Numbered from the stretch's first letter, positions 18,583 to 27,947 are shown. The stretch: DNA of 64,000 bases from Singulisphaera sp. GP187 (GCA_945871915.1 CAMBXO010000004.1:145073-209072); one strand, 5' to 3'. Notes: generated by a model not told the origin, from the sequence alone. Numbers and translations are program-made.

Positions 18583-18847
18583 GGTCAGGCAGGCGTCCGA
18601 GGGTCGTTTACCTGCGTTGACGCATCTAGATCCCACTGCACATTTGATTTCGGGACTTGGCTTGGCACTCATGCCACCCAAAAGTGTCCAATAATTGACT
18701 TCGGATGTGGTTGTTTCCAAAAAAGAGACGTATTTTTCAAACTAAATCAGTTTGATTGTTTGCGTTTTGAACATCTTGGTGTATGGTGCGGCGACCTCTT
18801 TTGGCGTTGTTCTCCACGTTCCTCACTTGAAGTTCTCAGGAAGTCCC
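18583..18847. other. Intergenic region with an operator-like dyad
   Basis: This 265-bp gene-free stretch lies between mmsA and the first PEP-CTERM-like gene. It contains a perfect dyad, CAAACT-(AAATC)-AGTTTG, at 18738-18754, about 95 bp before the start at 18848. It is AT-richer than its surroundings and probably holds the promoter of the secreted protein. No RNA gene or conserved riboswitch was seen. Confidence 0.4.
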
Positions 18848-19438
18848 ATGAATCGGAAATTAGTTGGCTGTTGTGTTTTCGCAGCGTTGTGCGCCGCATC
18901 GAATGCGAGTGCCGGTCTGTTTGTATCCACTGGCAAGACCGGTGATCAAGTGCAATGCGACGTAAACCACACGCAGCATTGGACCTACTCGGTGTCGACC
19001 GATGTGTCTGGTATCGATGGTGCCCTCTTGACCATGAAGCGTGGTTCCCAGACCTCGAGTCAGATTTCCTTTGTGATTTTCGAGGGCACCTTTGATGCCT
19101 TTGGTAGTGCCACAAATCTGCTGAGCGTCACGCTGGCATCCAACAAGTTCACCCAATCATTCAATGGGGTTCAATTCAAGGCCACGGCAATATCACTCTT
19201 GGCTGGGCATGTTTACACCGCGGTCCTCTCCTCCAATGCAACGGATTCACAAAACAAGGCCTATTTCATTAAGGGTGGCAGCACAGTGCCGCTTCAATTT
19301 GTCAATAGTTCTGGCGACCCTGTTTTGGGTGGTTCAATCATTACGCCTCCAGTAACGCCTCCAGTACCAGCCCCTGGCACAGCCGTCCTTCTTGCAGCGG
19401 CAGGGCTTTGCGTACGCCGACGGCGAATCGCTGGATAA
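18848..19438 (+). CDS. Secreted protein with PEP-CTERM-like VPAPG sorting tail (paralogue A)
   Basis: The protein has 196 residues from the ATG at 18848; the frame continues upstream to 18752 but only from here does a clean signal peptide begin (MNRKLVGCCVFAALCAASNA). The body is beta-rich with no catalytic motif (VQCDVNHTQHWTYSVSTDVS, FVIFEGTFDAFG). The C-terminus is a proline-rich linker, VPAPG, a hydrophobic stretch and RRRR, which is the layout of PEP-CTERM exosortase substrates. It is closely similar over its whole length to the next gene, so the two are a tandem duplication. The role is probably extracellular or cell-surface. No exosortase is in the window. Confidence 0.85.
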   Translation: MNRKLVGCCVFAALCAASNASAGLFVSTGKTGDQVQCDVNHTQHWTYSVSTDVSGIDGALLTMKRGSQTSSQISFVIFEGTFDAFGSATNLLSVTLASNKFTQSFNGVQFKATAISLLAGHVYTAVLSSNATDSQNKAYFIKGGSTVPLQFVNSSGDPVLGGSIITPPVTPPVPAPGTAVLLAAAGLCVRRRRIAG

Positions 19439-19663
19439 TTTGGCCTCACTGCGTTTCTGCTGAAACTTACGGTGGTTTCGTGATCGACCCGTCCTGTTTT
19501 TCTGCCGCGCGGGCAATAACAACACCGGTTTGAGCCAAATATCTGGGGTCCTTGGATTTGTGCTTCAACTTTCCTTGCAATTGATTGCTCGCCTCTGATT
19601 TCGGGTCACATTGCAGTCTGCGGGTCAGCCGCGTTTTGCCCGGAACTTTTGGAGGGAAAAGGA

Positions 19664-20233
19664 ATGAAATCAAAATTAATCGTTTGTGCCGGAGTTGTGG
19701 CATTTGGTGTGGCATCAGCCGCACGAGCCGCACTCTTTGTTTCAACTGACCAGACCGGTGCCAATGTGCAATGCGATGTCAAAAACACGCAGCACTGGAC
19801 CTACTCGGTTTCTCAGGATGTGTCAGACATTGTTGGCGGTCTCTTCTCCATGAAGCGCGGACCGGCAACCTTCAGCACAATCTCGTTCGTCATCTTTGAG
19901 GGGACATTTGCCGACTACGGAACAAGTTCAAACTTGCTTTCCGTAACGCTTGGACCAAGCGACTTTACACAGCAATTTTCTCTTGTCGCGTTCTCGTCGA
20001 CGCCGATTGAATTGGATGCAGGCAAGGTCTACACAGCGGTGCTCTCATCCAATGCTCCCGATCCGCAGAGCAGTGCCTATTTCATTAAAACAGGCAGCCT
20101 CATGTTCGTCGATGACACAGGCACTCCAGTCGGTGGAGGACCAAGCATCATTCCTCCCGTTCCTGCACCAGGTGCTGCGCTCCTTCTTGCGGCAGCAGGA
20201 CTTGCTGCACGCAGGCGGCGGCTAAGACGATAA
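19664..20233 (+). CDS. Secreted protein with PEP-CTERM-like VPAPG sorting tail (paralogue B)
   Basis: The protein has 189 residues. The ATG at 19664 follows GGAGGG with good spacing, so it is preferred over an in-frame TTG at 19649. A signal peptide (about 1-23) leads into a beta-rich body that repeats the paralogue A pattern: VQCDVKNTQHWTYSVSQDVS, SFVIFEGTF, YTAVLSSNA, and AYFIK. It ends in PPVPAPG, a hydrophobic stretch and RRRRLRR. Paralogue A has a slightly longer proline-rich linker. The 225-bp gap between the two contains no gene that I can see. The function is unknown. Confidence 0.87.
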   Translation: MKSKLIVCAGVVAFGVASAARAALFVSTDQTGANVQCDVKNTQHWTYSVSQDVSDIVGGLFSMKRGPATFSTISFVIFEGTFADYGTSSNLLSVTLGPSDFTQQFSLVAFSSTPIELDAGKVYTAVLSSNAPDPQSSAYFIKTGSLMFVDDTGTPVGGGPSIIPPVPAPGAALLLAAAGLAARRRRLRR

Positions 20234-20483
20234 GTCGCGGACCCCGGCGGGATTTTCTTCGGCTTCTTCGTTTGCAACCGAAGTCGTGGGAGACATTTTT
20301 ATTGTGATACCTTGACACTCGATGCCTGTTGAGGTGCGAGAGCGAGAATGTGCCAGTGATGTGATTGCGGTATCGCTTCCCCAATTTCAATCAACGAACC
20401 GTGCCGCGTCTCAACAACGCATTCGCCTCACTGCATCAGCACATGTACCCGCCGCTCCTCAAAAGGTCCGCGATGGCGGACGC

Positions 20484-21467
20484 ATGTTGGACTCACACGG
20501 GCGAACGATTTTAGATCTGCGCATCAGCATCACCGATCGGTGCAATTTTCGCTGCGTGTATTGCATGGATCCCGATGTGCAGTTTCAACGACCCGAAAAC
20601 CTGCTGACACCCGCCGAAATCATCCGCGTGGCGCGTGTGGCTGAGACACTTGGTGTGCGCAAAATTCGCCTCACGGGCGGCGAGCCAACACTGCACCCGC
20701 AACTCACAGAGATTATTGCTGGCATTCGAGCCGAAACACAGGTGGAGATCGCCATGATCAGTAATGGGTCGCTGCTGACCCGCCACAAGCTGGCCCAATG
20801 GAAGCGAGCGGGGCTGAATCGAATGACGCTCAGCCTGGATTCCCTGCGAGCAGAGCGCTTTGCACGCCTGACCCGTTCAACCGTGACACCGGATGATGTT
20901 CTTGCGGCAATTGAACTGTGCCTCGCCGAGGGATTGACCCCGTTGAAGGTGAACGCGGTGCTTGTGCGCGATCAAAATGATGATGAAGCCGTTGAGTTGG
21001 CCCGATTGGCTCGAACCTTTGGCATTGAAGTGCGATTCATTGAGTTCATGCCGCTGGACTCTGCGCATGCATGGGACCGCTCGCGTGTAGTCACCGCCAA
21101 AGAGACCCGCGAAGCGATTGAAAGTGTTTTTCCATTGACGCCAACCGATGCCGACGAACCCCACAGCACCGCACGCACATTTTCTTTTGCGGATGGTTCG
21201 CCCGGACACATTGGATTTATTGCGCCGGTGAGCAATCCGTTTTGCGGTGCCTGTAGCCGGCTGCGTTTAACAGCGGACGGCCATGTGCGGCCCTGTCTCT
21301 TTAGCACACAGGAGTGGAGCGTGATGAGTGTGCTGCGAGGCGGCGGGAGTGATCAAGACCTGTCGAACTTTCTGATGGATGTGACGTGGACCAAACTTGC
21401 GGGGCACAACATTTCATCGCCGGCGTTTGTGCAGCCCGCTCGACCCATGTCTGCTGTAGGTGGCTGA
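20484..21467 (+). CDS. moaA: GTP 3',8-cyclase MoaA (molybdenum cofactor biosynthesis)
   Basis: The protein has 327 residues from the ATG at 20484, where the sequence aligns with usual MoaA starts (MLDSHGRTILDLRISITDRC); the frame is open back to 20322, which would add an unconserved 54-residue leader. This radical-SAM enzyme carries the N-terminal cluster motif CNFRCVYC (about 19-26), TGGEP, the second-cluster cysteines in NPFCGACSRLRLTADG and RPCLFS, and the C-terminal Gly-Gly that is required for activity. It catalyses the first step of molybdopterin synthesis from GTP. It lies 9 bp before moeA and inside the pyrimidine degradation region, although no molybdoenzyme is encoded here. Confidence 0.94.
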   Translation: MLDSHGRTILDLRISITDRCNFRCVYCMDPDVQFQRPENLLTPAEIIRVARVAETLGVRKIRLTGGEPTLHPQLTEIIAGIRAETQVEIAMISNGSLLTRHKLAQWKRAGLNRMTLSLDSLRAERFARLTRSTVTPDDVLAAIELCLAEGLTPLKVNAVLVRDQNDDEAVELARLARTFGIEVRFIEFMPLDSAHAWDRSRVVTAKETREAIESVFPLTPTDADEPHSTARTFSFADGSPGHIGFIAPVSNPFCGACSRLRLTADGHVRPCLFSTQEWSVMSVLRGGGSDQDLSNFLMDVTWTKLAGHNISSPAFVQPARPMSAVGG

Positions 21468-21476
21468 GGCACACGC

Positions 21477-22748
21477 ATGACCGCGCCGCCGTCAATCGTT
21501 TCACTTTCTCCGCCTGCCTCGCCGCACGAAGCCTTGAAAGCAGTGTGTGACCGAGTTTCGACTGTGCCTACGGAACTGGTTCCGCTTGCCATGAGTCGTG
21601 GCCGCGTTGTGGCACAAACGATTTGTGCGGACCGTGACAGCCCACCGTTGCATGTGAGCGCCATGGATGGATACGCAATCCGCATGCAGGACCTCAAAGA
21701 CATGGCCAGTGCGCATGGGCTTCCGATCGAAGCTGTTCACTCCGCCATCATTGGCCAACCCCCCGCCGCGATGCAGCCGGGATGTGCTCTGCACATTGCA
21801 ACCGGTGCACCTGTTCCGATCGGGGCGGAGGCTGTCGTGCGCTATGAAGATGTGGCGATCACAAACCAACGCGTTCGTCTGACGGTGGACACATGCTCTG
21901 TCGCGCACGGTGCCAACATTCGCAAGCGAGGCGAGAACGCGCAACGCGGCGACACCATTGCACAGGCTGGCCAGCTCATTGGGCCGGGGCTCATTGGTGC
22001 CATGGCTTCATTTGGCGTTTCGCAGGTGTGCGTGAACCGTCGCGTTCGCGTGGCTTTGTTGACAACAGGCGATGAACTTGTGGGTGCGCATGAGCCAGTT
22101 CAGCCCTGGCACATCCGCGACAGTAACGGCCCAGTTCTCCAGTCGCTGCTTGGATCACATGCATGGATCGAAGTGGTCTCACACATTCGAGAACAAGATG
22201 ATGCTGCCTCGCTCACCCACGCGCTCAACCGAGCGTTGGACGATGCAGATGCGGTCATTGTGACCGGCGGCGTTTCGATGGGCCACAAGGATTTTGTGCC
22301 GCATGTCGTCAGCAAGGTGGGTGCTGAAACTATTTTTCACAAGCTTCCGCAGAGGCCCGGGCGACCGATGCTTGCGGCAATTCGACCGTCTGTTGGAACC
22401 GAACCACCGCGATTGATCTTGGGGCTACCTGGAAATCCTGTTTCCGTGATGGTGACCGCACGCAGACTTGGTCTAGGAATGCTTGGCGCCATGGCGGGGC
22501 TTTCCACTTTGCACTTTACGGGTCGCGCTCGCAACGTGGCCAACGCTGACGGCGCTTCAATTGCCATGTGGTGGTATCGACTGGTGACAGAGGGCGTAAA
22601 CACCAGCGGGCACAGTGAACTTCGATTGCTTGGTGGCAAGGGCTCTGGCGACATCGCCTCGGCCGCATTAAGTATTGGGTTTATCGAGGTCGCGCCGAGG
22701 GAACCAACAACCAGCACGCACAACTTTTTCGCTTGGACCACTTCATAG
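21477..22748 (+). CDS. moeA: Molybdopterin molybdenumtransferase MoeA
   Basis: The protein has 423 residues. It inserts molybdate into adenylylated molybdopterin. Visible signatures are SAMDGYAIR, TGAPVPIGAEAVVRYED, IRKRGENAQRGD, LLTTGDEL, VTGGVSMGHKDFV and LGLPGNPVSVMV, in the usual order. Domain IV at the C-terminus (about 335-423) is shorter and less conserved. It starts 9 bp after moaA, so the two form a unit. The remaining cofactor genes (moaC, moaD, moaE, mogA) are not in the window. Confidence 0.94.
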   Translation: MTAPPSIVSLSPPASPHEALKAVCDRVSTVPTELVPLAMSRGRVVAQTICADRDSPPLHVSAMDGYAIRMQDLKDMASAHGLPIEAVHSAIIGQPPAAMQPGCALHIATGAPVPIGAEAVVRYEDVAITNQRVRLTVDTCSVAHGANIRKRGENAQRGDTIAQAGQLIGPGLIGAMASFGVSQVCVNRRVRVALLTTGDELVGAHEPVQPWHIRDSNGPVLQSLLGSHAWIEVVSHIREQDDAASLTHALNRALDDADAVIVTGGVSMGHKDFVPHVVSKVGAETIFHKLPQRPGRPMLAAIRPSVGTEPPRLILGLPGNPVSVMVTARRLGLGMLGAMAGLSTLHFTGRARNVANADGASIAMWWYRLVTEGVNTSGHSELRLLGGKGSGDIASAALSIGFIEVAPREPTTSTHNFFAWTTS

Positions 22749-22847
22749 CAACTCGACTCATGCGAAGCGATGGAAGCCTGCGGCTTGGTGGCCCAGATTA
22801 GGTACGCTGACTTTCATTCGCGGCGTCTTGAACCACGAACACACTTC

Positions 22848-24191
22848 ATGCACACTCCTCCTCAATCTTCGATGTCTTCCGCAGACATGATCTCTGCGTG
22901 CACCAAACACAGTCTCTTTTCGTGGAGCGCCACCGGCAAAGTTGACCCATTGCCGATCCACCGCGCCGAGGGAATTTATCTCTACGGACCCGAGGGACAG
23001 CGATGGCTTGACTGGAACAGTCAATTGATGAGCGTCAACATTGGCCATGGCCACCCCAAAGTGATCAAGGCCATTCAAGATCAAGCCGCCCAATTGGCCT
23101 ACGCCTACCCCGGCATGGCCACAGAGATTCGAGCCAAACTCTCGCTGCGGCTAGCCGAATTGGTGCCGGGTGATCTGAACACTTTCTTCTACACACTTGG
23201 CGGCGCCGAGGCAAATGAAAATGCGATCAAGGCTGCGAGACTTTTCACAGGCCGCAACAAAATTTTGGTGCGGTACCGCAGTTACCACGGCGCGACGCAT
23301 GGTGCGATTTCTCTCACAGGCGATCCTCGCCGCTGGCCCACCGAGCCGGGCATGCCGGGTGTGGTGCGCGTCATGGATCCCAAACCGTACGACTACAGTT
23401 TCGGCAACACCGACGAAGACATTGTTCGCAACAATCTCACCTATCTGGAAGAAGTGATTCAGTACGAGGGGCCCAAGAACATCGCCGCTATGTTCATTGA
23501 AACGGTGACCGGCACCAACGGAATCCTTCCTCCGCCAAAGGGCTACCTGAAGGGGCTGAAGTCGCTGCTTGAAAAGCATGGAATTTTGCTGGTGACGGAT
23601 GAGGTCATGTGCGGATGGGGTCGCACCGGCAAATTGTTCGCGTTTCAACATGGCGACATCGTGCCTGATATTTGCACCATGGCGAAGGGATTGACCAGCA
23701 GTTACTTGCCGCTCGGCGTGATGGCGGTGAGCGATCGCATTGCCAACCACTTTCGTGAAAATGTTTTCTGGGGTGGCCTCACCTATAACGCGCACCCGCT
23801 TTGCCTCGCCTGCGCGCTGGCCGCCGTGAATGTGCTGGTGGATGAGGGCATGGTGGAGAACGCTGCTCGCATGGGAACGGTGATGCGTGGACACATGGAG
23901 CGACTGGCCACGAAGCATCGTTGCATTAAAGAACACCGAAACATCGGGCTGTTTGGAACGATTGAACTGTGTAAAAACTCCAAAGGTGATCGCTTGGTGC
24001 CCTACGCCGGATCGCATCCGGTCATGGCACACCTTGGAAAGTTTTTCAAGGACAACGGACTCTTTACCGTGCTGCAATGGAGCACGGTGATGTGCAATCC
24101 GCCACTGTGTATCAACGAGTCGCAGATGGCCGAGGGCTTTGGAATTATCGACCGCGGGCTTGATCTTGTGGACGCGGTGTTTGAGGGCTAG
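22848..24191 (+). CDS. Class III omega-aminotransferase (probable beta-alanine aminotransferase)
   Basis: The protein has 447 residues from the ATG at 22848; an ATG at 22872 is also possible, while the frame start at 22770 precedes an unconserved stretch. This is a PLP-dependent class III transaminase with LGGAEANENAIKAAR, the cofactor-stacking YRSYHGATHGA, TDEVMCGWGRTGKLFA and the PLP lysine in TMAKGLTSSYLPLG (about 279). It resembles omega-amino-acid:pyruvate (taurine- or beta-alanine-type) enzymes. Given its place between pyrimidine genes and a nucleobase permease, conversion of beta-alanine to malonate semialdehyde is the likely role. Its last 47 bp overlap the convergent permease gene. 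Confidence 0.9.
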   Translation: MHTPPQSSMSSADMISACTKHSLFSWSATGKVDPLPIHRAEGIYLYGPEGQRWLDWNSQLMSVNIGHGHPKVIKAIQDQAAQLAYAYPGMATEIRAKLSLRLAELVPGDLNTFFYTLGGAEANENAIKAARLFTGRNKILVRYRSYHGATHGAISLTGDPRRWPTEPGMPGVVRVMDPKPYDYSFGNTDEDIVRNNLTYLEEVIQYEGPKNIAAMFIETVTGTNGILPPPKGYLKGLKSLLEKHGILLVTDEVMCGWGRTGKLFAFQHGDIVPDICTMAKGLTSSYLPLGVMAVSDRIANHFRENVFWGGLTYNAHPLCLACALAAVNVLVDEGMVENAARMGTVMRGHMERLATKHRCIKEHRNIGLFGTIELCKNSKGDRLVPYAGSHPVMAHLGKFFKDNGLFTVLQWSTVMCNPPLCINESQMAEGFGIIDRGLDLVDAVFEG

Positions 24192-25746
24192 GAGAATTGG
24201 ACACCATTCCAAACTGACTGCCTCGCATTCCTTGTCGATACACCACCGCCGCGACCGCGAATCCGATGAACCATGAGTAGGGATAGATCGCGTCCCACAT
24301 GTCGGGTCCGCCTGAAACCACTTTGACACTCCGCAGGAATCCAATCACATTGGGCGCCACACCTGCGCACAGCGCAAACAGAGCGACCGCGTTGACTCCC
24401 GCGTAACGACCGTTGGTGCGGTACAGGTCGGGCACATCCAATTGGCGGTGCCGAATCATCCAGTAGTCCACAATCATGATGCCAGCAATCGGGCCAAGCA
24501 GTGCGCTATACCCCACCAACCATGTAAAGATGTATGCATCTGCACTGGCGAGCAATTTCCAGGGCATGATCAGAATTCCCAACACGCCCGTGATCACACC
24601 GCCGGTCTTGAAACTGATGAGTCGCGGCGCGCAGTTGGCAAAGTCGTTGGCTGGGCTAATCACATTGGCTGCAATGTTGGTGCTGATCGTTGCTACAGCC
24701 ACGCCAAAAAGGCTGAGAACCGCAACCAGAAGGCGCGATGACTCGCTCGCTAAGAGCGGCACATCCATCCCCGGTGGCGGCGTGCTGCTGGTGATATGTG
24801 CAAGCACCACAACTGGATCCCACAGAGTTTTTGGATCGACTCCCTTGAGAAGTGCCGAAGCCGCACTGGTAATGACCACAGCCATGGCACTAAACGCGAT
24901 CATGGTGGCAGGTAGTCCGAGCGTTTGCCCCAACATTTGTTCCCGCTGACCTCGGCCAAAGCGTGTGAAGTCGGGAATGTTCAAACTAAGCGTGGCCCAA
25001 AATCCAATCATGCCTGTCAGGCTTGGCACAAACACTTTCCAAAAGTCTGCATTGGTTGCAAACGACGAGGGCTGATCGAACATGGTCCCCAGTCCGCCTG
25101 CTCGCGACACCATCCAACCCAGCAGCCACAGACCCATCAACAAGATCAACGGTGCCGACCAGTTCTCAAACACGCGCACGGCATTCATGCCGAACAGAAT
25201 GATGCCGATGTTGATCACCCAAAAGATGCTGAAAGTGATCGCGCTGGGAATACTAAGACCCATGATGATGGCGCCGCCGCCAAAGTGATCAAACGCGGGC
25301 CACGCCGCAACAAGAAATGTGCGAACGGCTTCGCCACCGATATAGGTTTGAATTCCAAACCATCCACACGCCACAATGGCTCGCAGAATGGCCGGAACAT
25401 TGGCACCTACGGTTCCAAAACTGCTGCGTGCAAGCACCGGAAACGGGATTCCATACTTGGTGCCCGGATGCGCGTTGAGCAAAATGGGAACAAGCACAAT
25501 CAGGTTTCCAAGTCCGATCGTGAGCAATGCCTGCCACCAATTCATTCCAACTGCAATCAATCCACCCGCAAGCAGATAGGTGGGAATGCAATGGGCCATG
25601 GCAATCCACAGCGCTGCAAAGTTATACGTGGTCCACGTGCGGCGGCCTGTGGGGGTGGGCGCAAGATCGCCATTGAACAATGGACTGGTGGCAATATCGG
25701 CAGGGAGTTCCGCCAAGGCTTCGCGCGTAAGGGCTGGATCGTGCAT
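24145..25746 (-). CDS. NCS1-family nucleobase:cation symporter
   Basis: The protein has 533 residues with about twelve membrane helices. The family signature region GRRTWTTYNFAALWIAMAHC precedes helix 1, and the sequence has LARSSFGTVGANVPAILRA and helix-6 residues LSLNIPDFTRFGR typical of NCS1 allantoin/uracil/hydantoin permeases. It would import uracil or a related ring compound with H+ or Na+. Gene context suits uracil or hydantoin uptake feeding the degradation genes. It is transcribed toward the aminotransferase and the two coding ends overlap by 47 bp. Confidence 0.93.
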   Translation of the reverse strand: MHDPALTREALAELPADIATSPLFNGDLAPTPTGRRTWTTYNFAALWIAMAHCIPTYLLAGGLIAVGMNWWQALLTIGLGNLIVLVPILLNAHPGTKYGIPFPVLARSSFGTVGANVPAILRAIVACGWFGIQTYIGGEAVRTFLVAAWPAFDHFGGGAIIMGLSIPSAITFSIFWVINIGIILFGMNAVRVFENWSAPLILLMGLWLLGWMVSRAGGLGTMFDQPSSFATNADFWKVFVPSLTGMIGFWATLSLNIPDFTRFGRGQREQMLGQTLGLPATMIAFSAMAVVITSAASALLKGVDPKTLWDPVVVLAHITSSTPPPGMDVPLLASESSRLLVAVLSLFGVAVATISTNIAANVISPANDFANCAPRLISFKTGGVITGVLGILIMPWKLLASADAYIFTWLVGYSALLGPIAGIMIVDYWMIRHRQLDVPDLYRTNGRYAGVNAVALFALCAGVAPNVIGFLRSVKVVSGGPDMWDAIYPYSWFIGFAVAAVVYRQGMRGSQFGMVSNSPSPQTPRPQDQARGR

Positions 25747-25839
25747 CGGTGAAAGTTACGCTGCCGCCGCTCGAAATATTGGCGCGTCACCGCTGACACC
25801 GGACATAATTTCGATCGACCCCGGCGGTACGCTTCGACT

Positions 25840-27312
25840 GTGCTTCCACGAATCAATCCTTGCCTACGGCGGATGGTCGTTGCAGCCTTGTTCGGAATCA
25901 CCACCCGTGCAGGTGCGCAGACGCAGGTGGGTCCAACCCTGCAGCGCGCAGGTGTCGTCAAGGAATACATGCTTCCCGACAAGAGCGGATTGATGCCGCC
26001 AGTTTTTTACGAACCCTGGGACAGCATGGACGGATTTCGTCGCGCCCAGTTTGGTGCCGACATCCTGAGTCCTCGCACCTTTCTGCCACTACTTGAGCCT
26101 CGGCCGGTGGAGAGCGATCTTGACTTGTCCCACTCAATTGACGCCCCCTTTGACTTTGCTCCAAGTAGTCCTTCGTTTCCTGATCCATTGGAGTTACCGC
26201 TTCGACCGCTGCGAGCCGCGTCCGCACAGTTGTACGAGCGTTGCAGCACGCTGGCCAACATCTATTACACGCTCGCGCTGCAAAGCGTTTCGCGCACCCT
26301 GCCCGGACAGGGCAATCTTGCCGGTATCGGGCGGCTTGATGTCAACTTTCTTACCGTGCTTGCAGACACACCGGGCCTTGGAACGAGTGCCATCCAAATT
26401 CTTTTTCGGCAAGGCAATGTGATCGGGCAGCCCAGCAGTTGGACACCACAGGGCGCAAGCGGAACATTCTTCAACATGAACGCGCTGGATATGGGCAACA
26501 TGAGCACGCTGAATATTTTGTCTTTCCAGCAGGGGTTCGCGGACAATCGCTTGGTGCTCAACATTGGAAAGATGCACCCCAACCAGTATTTCATGCTGAA
26601 TTTTTACGCCAACGATGAATCGAGACAGTTCATGAATCTGTCCTTTGACGGCAACAGTGTCTTTATGCCGGCTCAGGCCACCTACTCGCCTGGTTTCGTG
26701 ATGCAGTCCGTTCCCGTGGAAGACATGTATGTGAACGCCGCCATCTTCGACATCGCTGACTATCCCGGCAATTCATTTCAGAACATTGGCGAAGGGTTGT
26801 ATTGGGCTGGTGTCGAGGTGGGCTGGACACCCAACTGGCTTGGAACTTTTTCGCGCTACAACATGACCTTTGCCACCACCAATGCGGGCACGGAGTCGTA
26901 CGACGGATACTGGAATGTCACCGGAATCAAGCAGACAAATTCCATGATCGGCTTCCTTGCACAGCAGCAATTCGGGGATTGGCTTGGCGCGTTTGTTGAG
27001 TATGGCCTTGGTCAAAGCACCGGCGCGGTGGCGCAGCAGGAATTGAGCGTGGGCCTTTCGATTGTTCGACCCTTTGGTCGCCCCGATGATGACTTTGGGA
27101 TCGCGTATGCGTGGACCAAACCCAATCAGGTGTATGGCGATCTGCCAGTTGGCAGCGACCCGCCGAGCGCGGCGATTCTGGAAACTTTTTATCGCTGGCA
27201 GATCACCAACAGCATGCAGTTGTCGCCCGATTTACAGATTTCATTCGACCCTGCAAGTGGGGACGGCAGCCCGGTGGTGTCGTTGGCTCTACGACTGCGA
27301 ACGCAATTCTGA
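25840..27312 (+). CDS. OprB-like carbohydrate-selective porin
   Basis: The protein has 490 residues. A signal peptide (about 1-26) precedes a proline-rich periplasmic region. From about residue 135 the sequence is an outer-membrane barrel with the OprB pattern: LYYTLALQ-like strands, GIGRLDVNF, FADNRLVLNIGKMHPNQYF, GNSFQNIGEGLYWAGVEVGW, FYRWQITNSMQLSPDLQ, ending in the terminal phenylalanine (RTQF) expected of barrel proteins. It probably lets small solutes across the outer membrane. It is divergent from the NCS1 permease (93-bp gap), so co-regulation is possible but not shown. Its 3' end meets the SYLF gene with only 8 bp between stops. Confidence 0.85.
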   Translation: MLPRINPCLRRMVVAALFGITTRAGAQTQVGPTLQRAGVVKEYMLPDKSGLMPPVFYEPWDSMDGFRRAQFGADILSPRTFLPLLEPRPVESDLDLSHSIDAPFDFAPSSPSFPDPLELPLRPLRAASAQLYERCSTLANIYYTLALQSVSRTLPGQGNLAGIGRLDVNFLTVLADTPGLGTSAIQILFRQGNVIGQPSSWTPQGASGTFFNMNALDMGNMSTLNILSFQQGFADNRLVLNIGKMHPNQYFMLNFYANDESRQFMNLSFDGNSVFMPAQATYSPGFVMQSVPVEDMYVNAAIFDIADYPGNSFQNIGEGLYWAGVEVGWTPNWLGTFSRYNMTFATTNAGTESYDGYWNVTGIKQTNSMIGFLAQQQFGDWLGAFVEYGLGQSTGAVAQQELSVGLSIVRPFGRPDDDFGIAYAWTKPNQVYGDLPVGSDPPSAAILETFYRWQITNSMQLSPDLQISFDPASGDGSPVVSLALRLRTQF

Positions 27313-27320
27313 GTTTCCGA

Positions 27321-27926
27321 TTACGAGGGGTCTTCGTCTTCCTTGCCGAGTTCTCGGAAACGAAAGTTCTCCATGCCGACCATGCCGCCAGCCATCAAGC
27401 CCTTCTCGGCAGCGACATACAACGCGATACCGTCCTGAAATGGTGCGACACCGGTTGCGGCCTCATCGCCCGCAACTGCCATGCCTTCGGCCTTGCCTGT
27501 GAGCAAGCCCTTCTGAAATTGCTTTAGCACATCAACATTTGCAAAGACCAGAAGCATTTTCTTTCCCTGCCCACCGAGTTGAAGGCCAAGATTGAAATTG
27601 TTCACCGCGGCCCAACCGAGTTGCTTGCCTTTGGCGTTAAAGACGGCTCCGCGCCCAAAACTGCCACCGGTAAAGATGATGCCCCACTGCCCCGTGCCGG
27701 GAAACACTGCGTAGCCCGCAGAATCCTGAATTTGTTTGCGCAGGTCTGGGATTTGCGTTTCAAAGAACTTCAAACCGTCCTTTGCCTCCACAACAAAACT
27801 CGCACGATCATCCGTGGATGGGGCGACATTACATGCGGTGAGTTGCGAGAGCGAAACTGAAAGGGCGATCAGGAGGACGCGGTATCTCAATTTGAAAGTT
27901 CCTTTCACAAGTTCGCTCAGTGACAT
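27321..27926 (-). CDS. SYLF/YSC84-type lipid-binding lipoprotein
   Basis: The protein has 201 residues from the ATG at 27926 (27947 is the other option). A hydrophobic N-terminus ends in the lipobox LTAC (cysteine about residue 32), so it is an exported lipoprotein. The mature part is a Ysc84/SYLF domain (AGYAVFPGTGQWGIIFTGGS, NFNLGLQLGGQGKKMLLVFA). Family members bind phosphoinositides or other lipids in eukaryotes, and the bacterial role is unclear. It follows glmL on the same strand by 21 bp. Confidence 0.9.
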   Translation of the reverse strand: MSLSELVKGTFKLRYRVLLIALSVSLSQLTACNVAPSTDDRASFVVEAKDGLKFFETQIPDLRKQIQDSAGYAVFPGTGQWGIIFTGGSFGRGAVFNAKGKQLGWAAVNNFNLGLQLGGQGKKMLLVFANVDVLKQFQKGLLTGKAEGMAVAGDEAATGVAPFQDGIALYVAAEKGLMAGGMVGMENFRFRELGKEDEDPS

Positions 27927-27947
27927 CTCGCGGGATCCTATCGGCAA

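Noticed and set aside
23151..24344. Open frame of 397 codons on the minus strand
   Set aside because: It is antisense to the aminotransferase and rich in His and Arg, with no family pattern.
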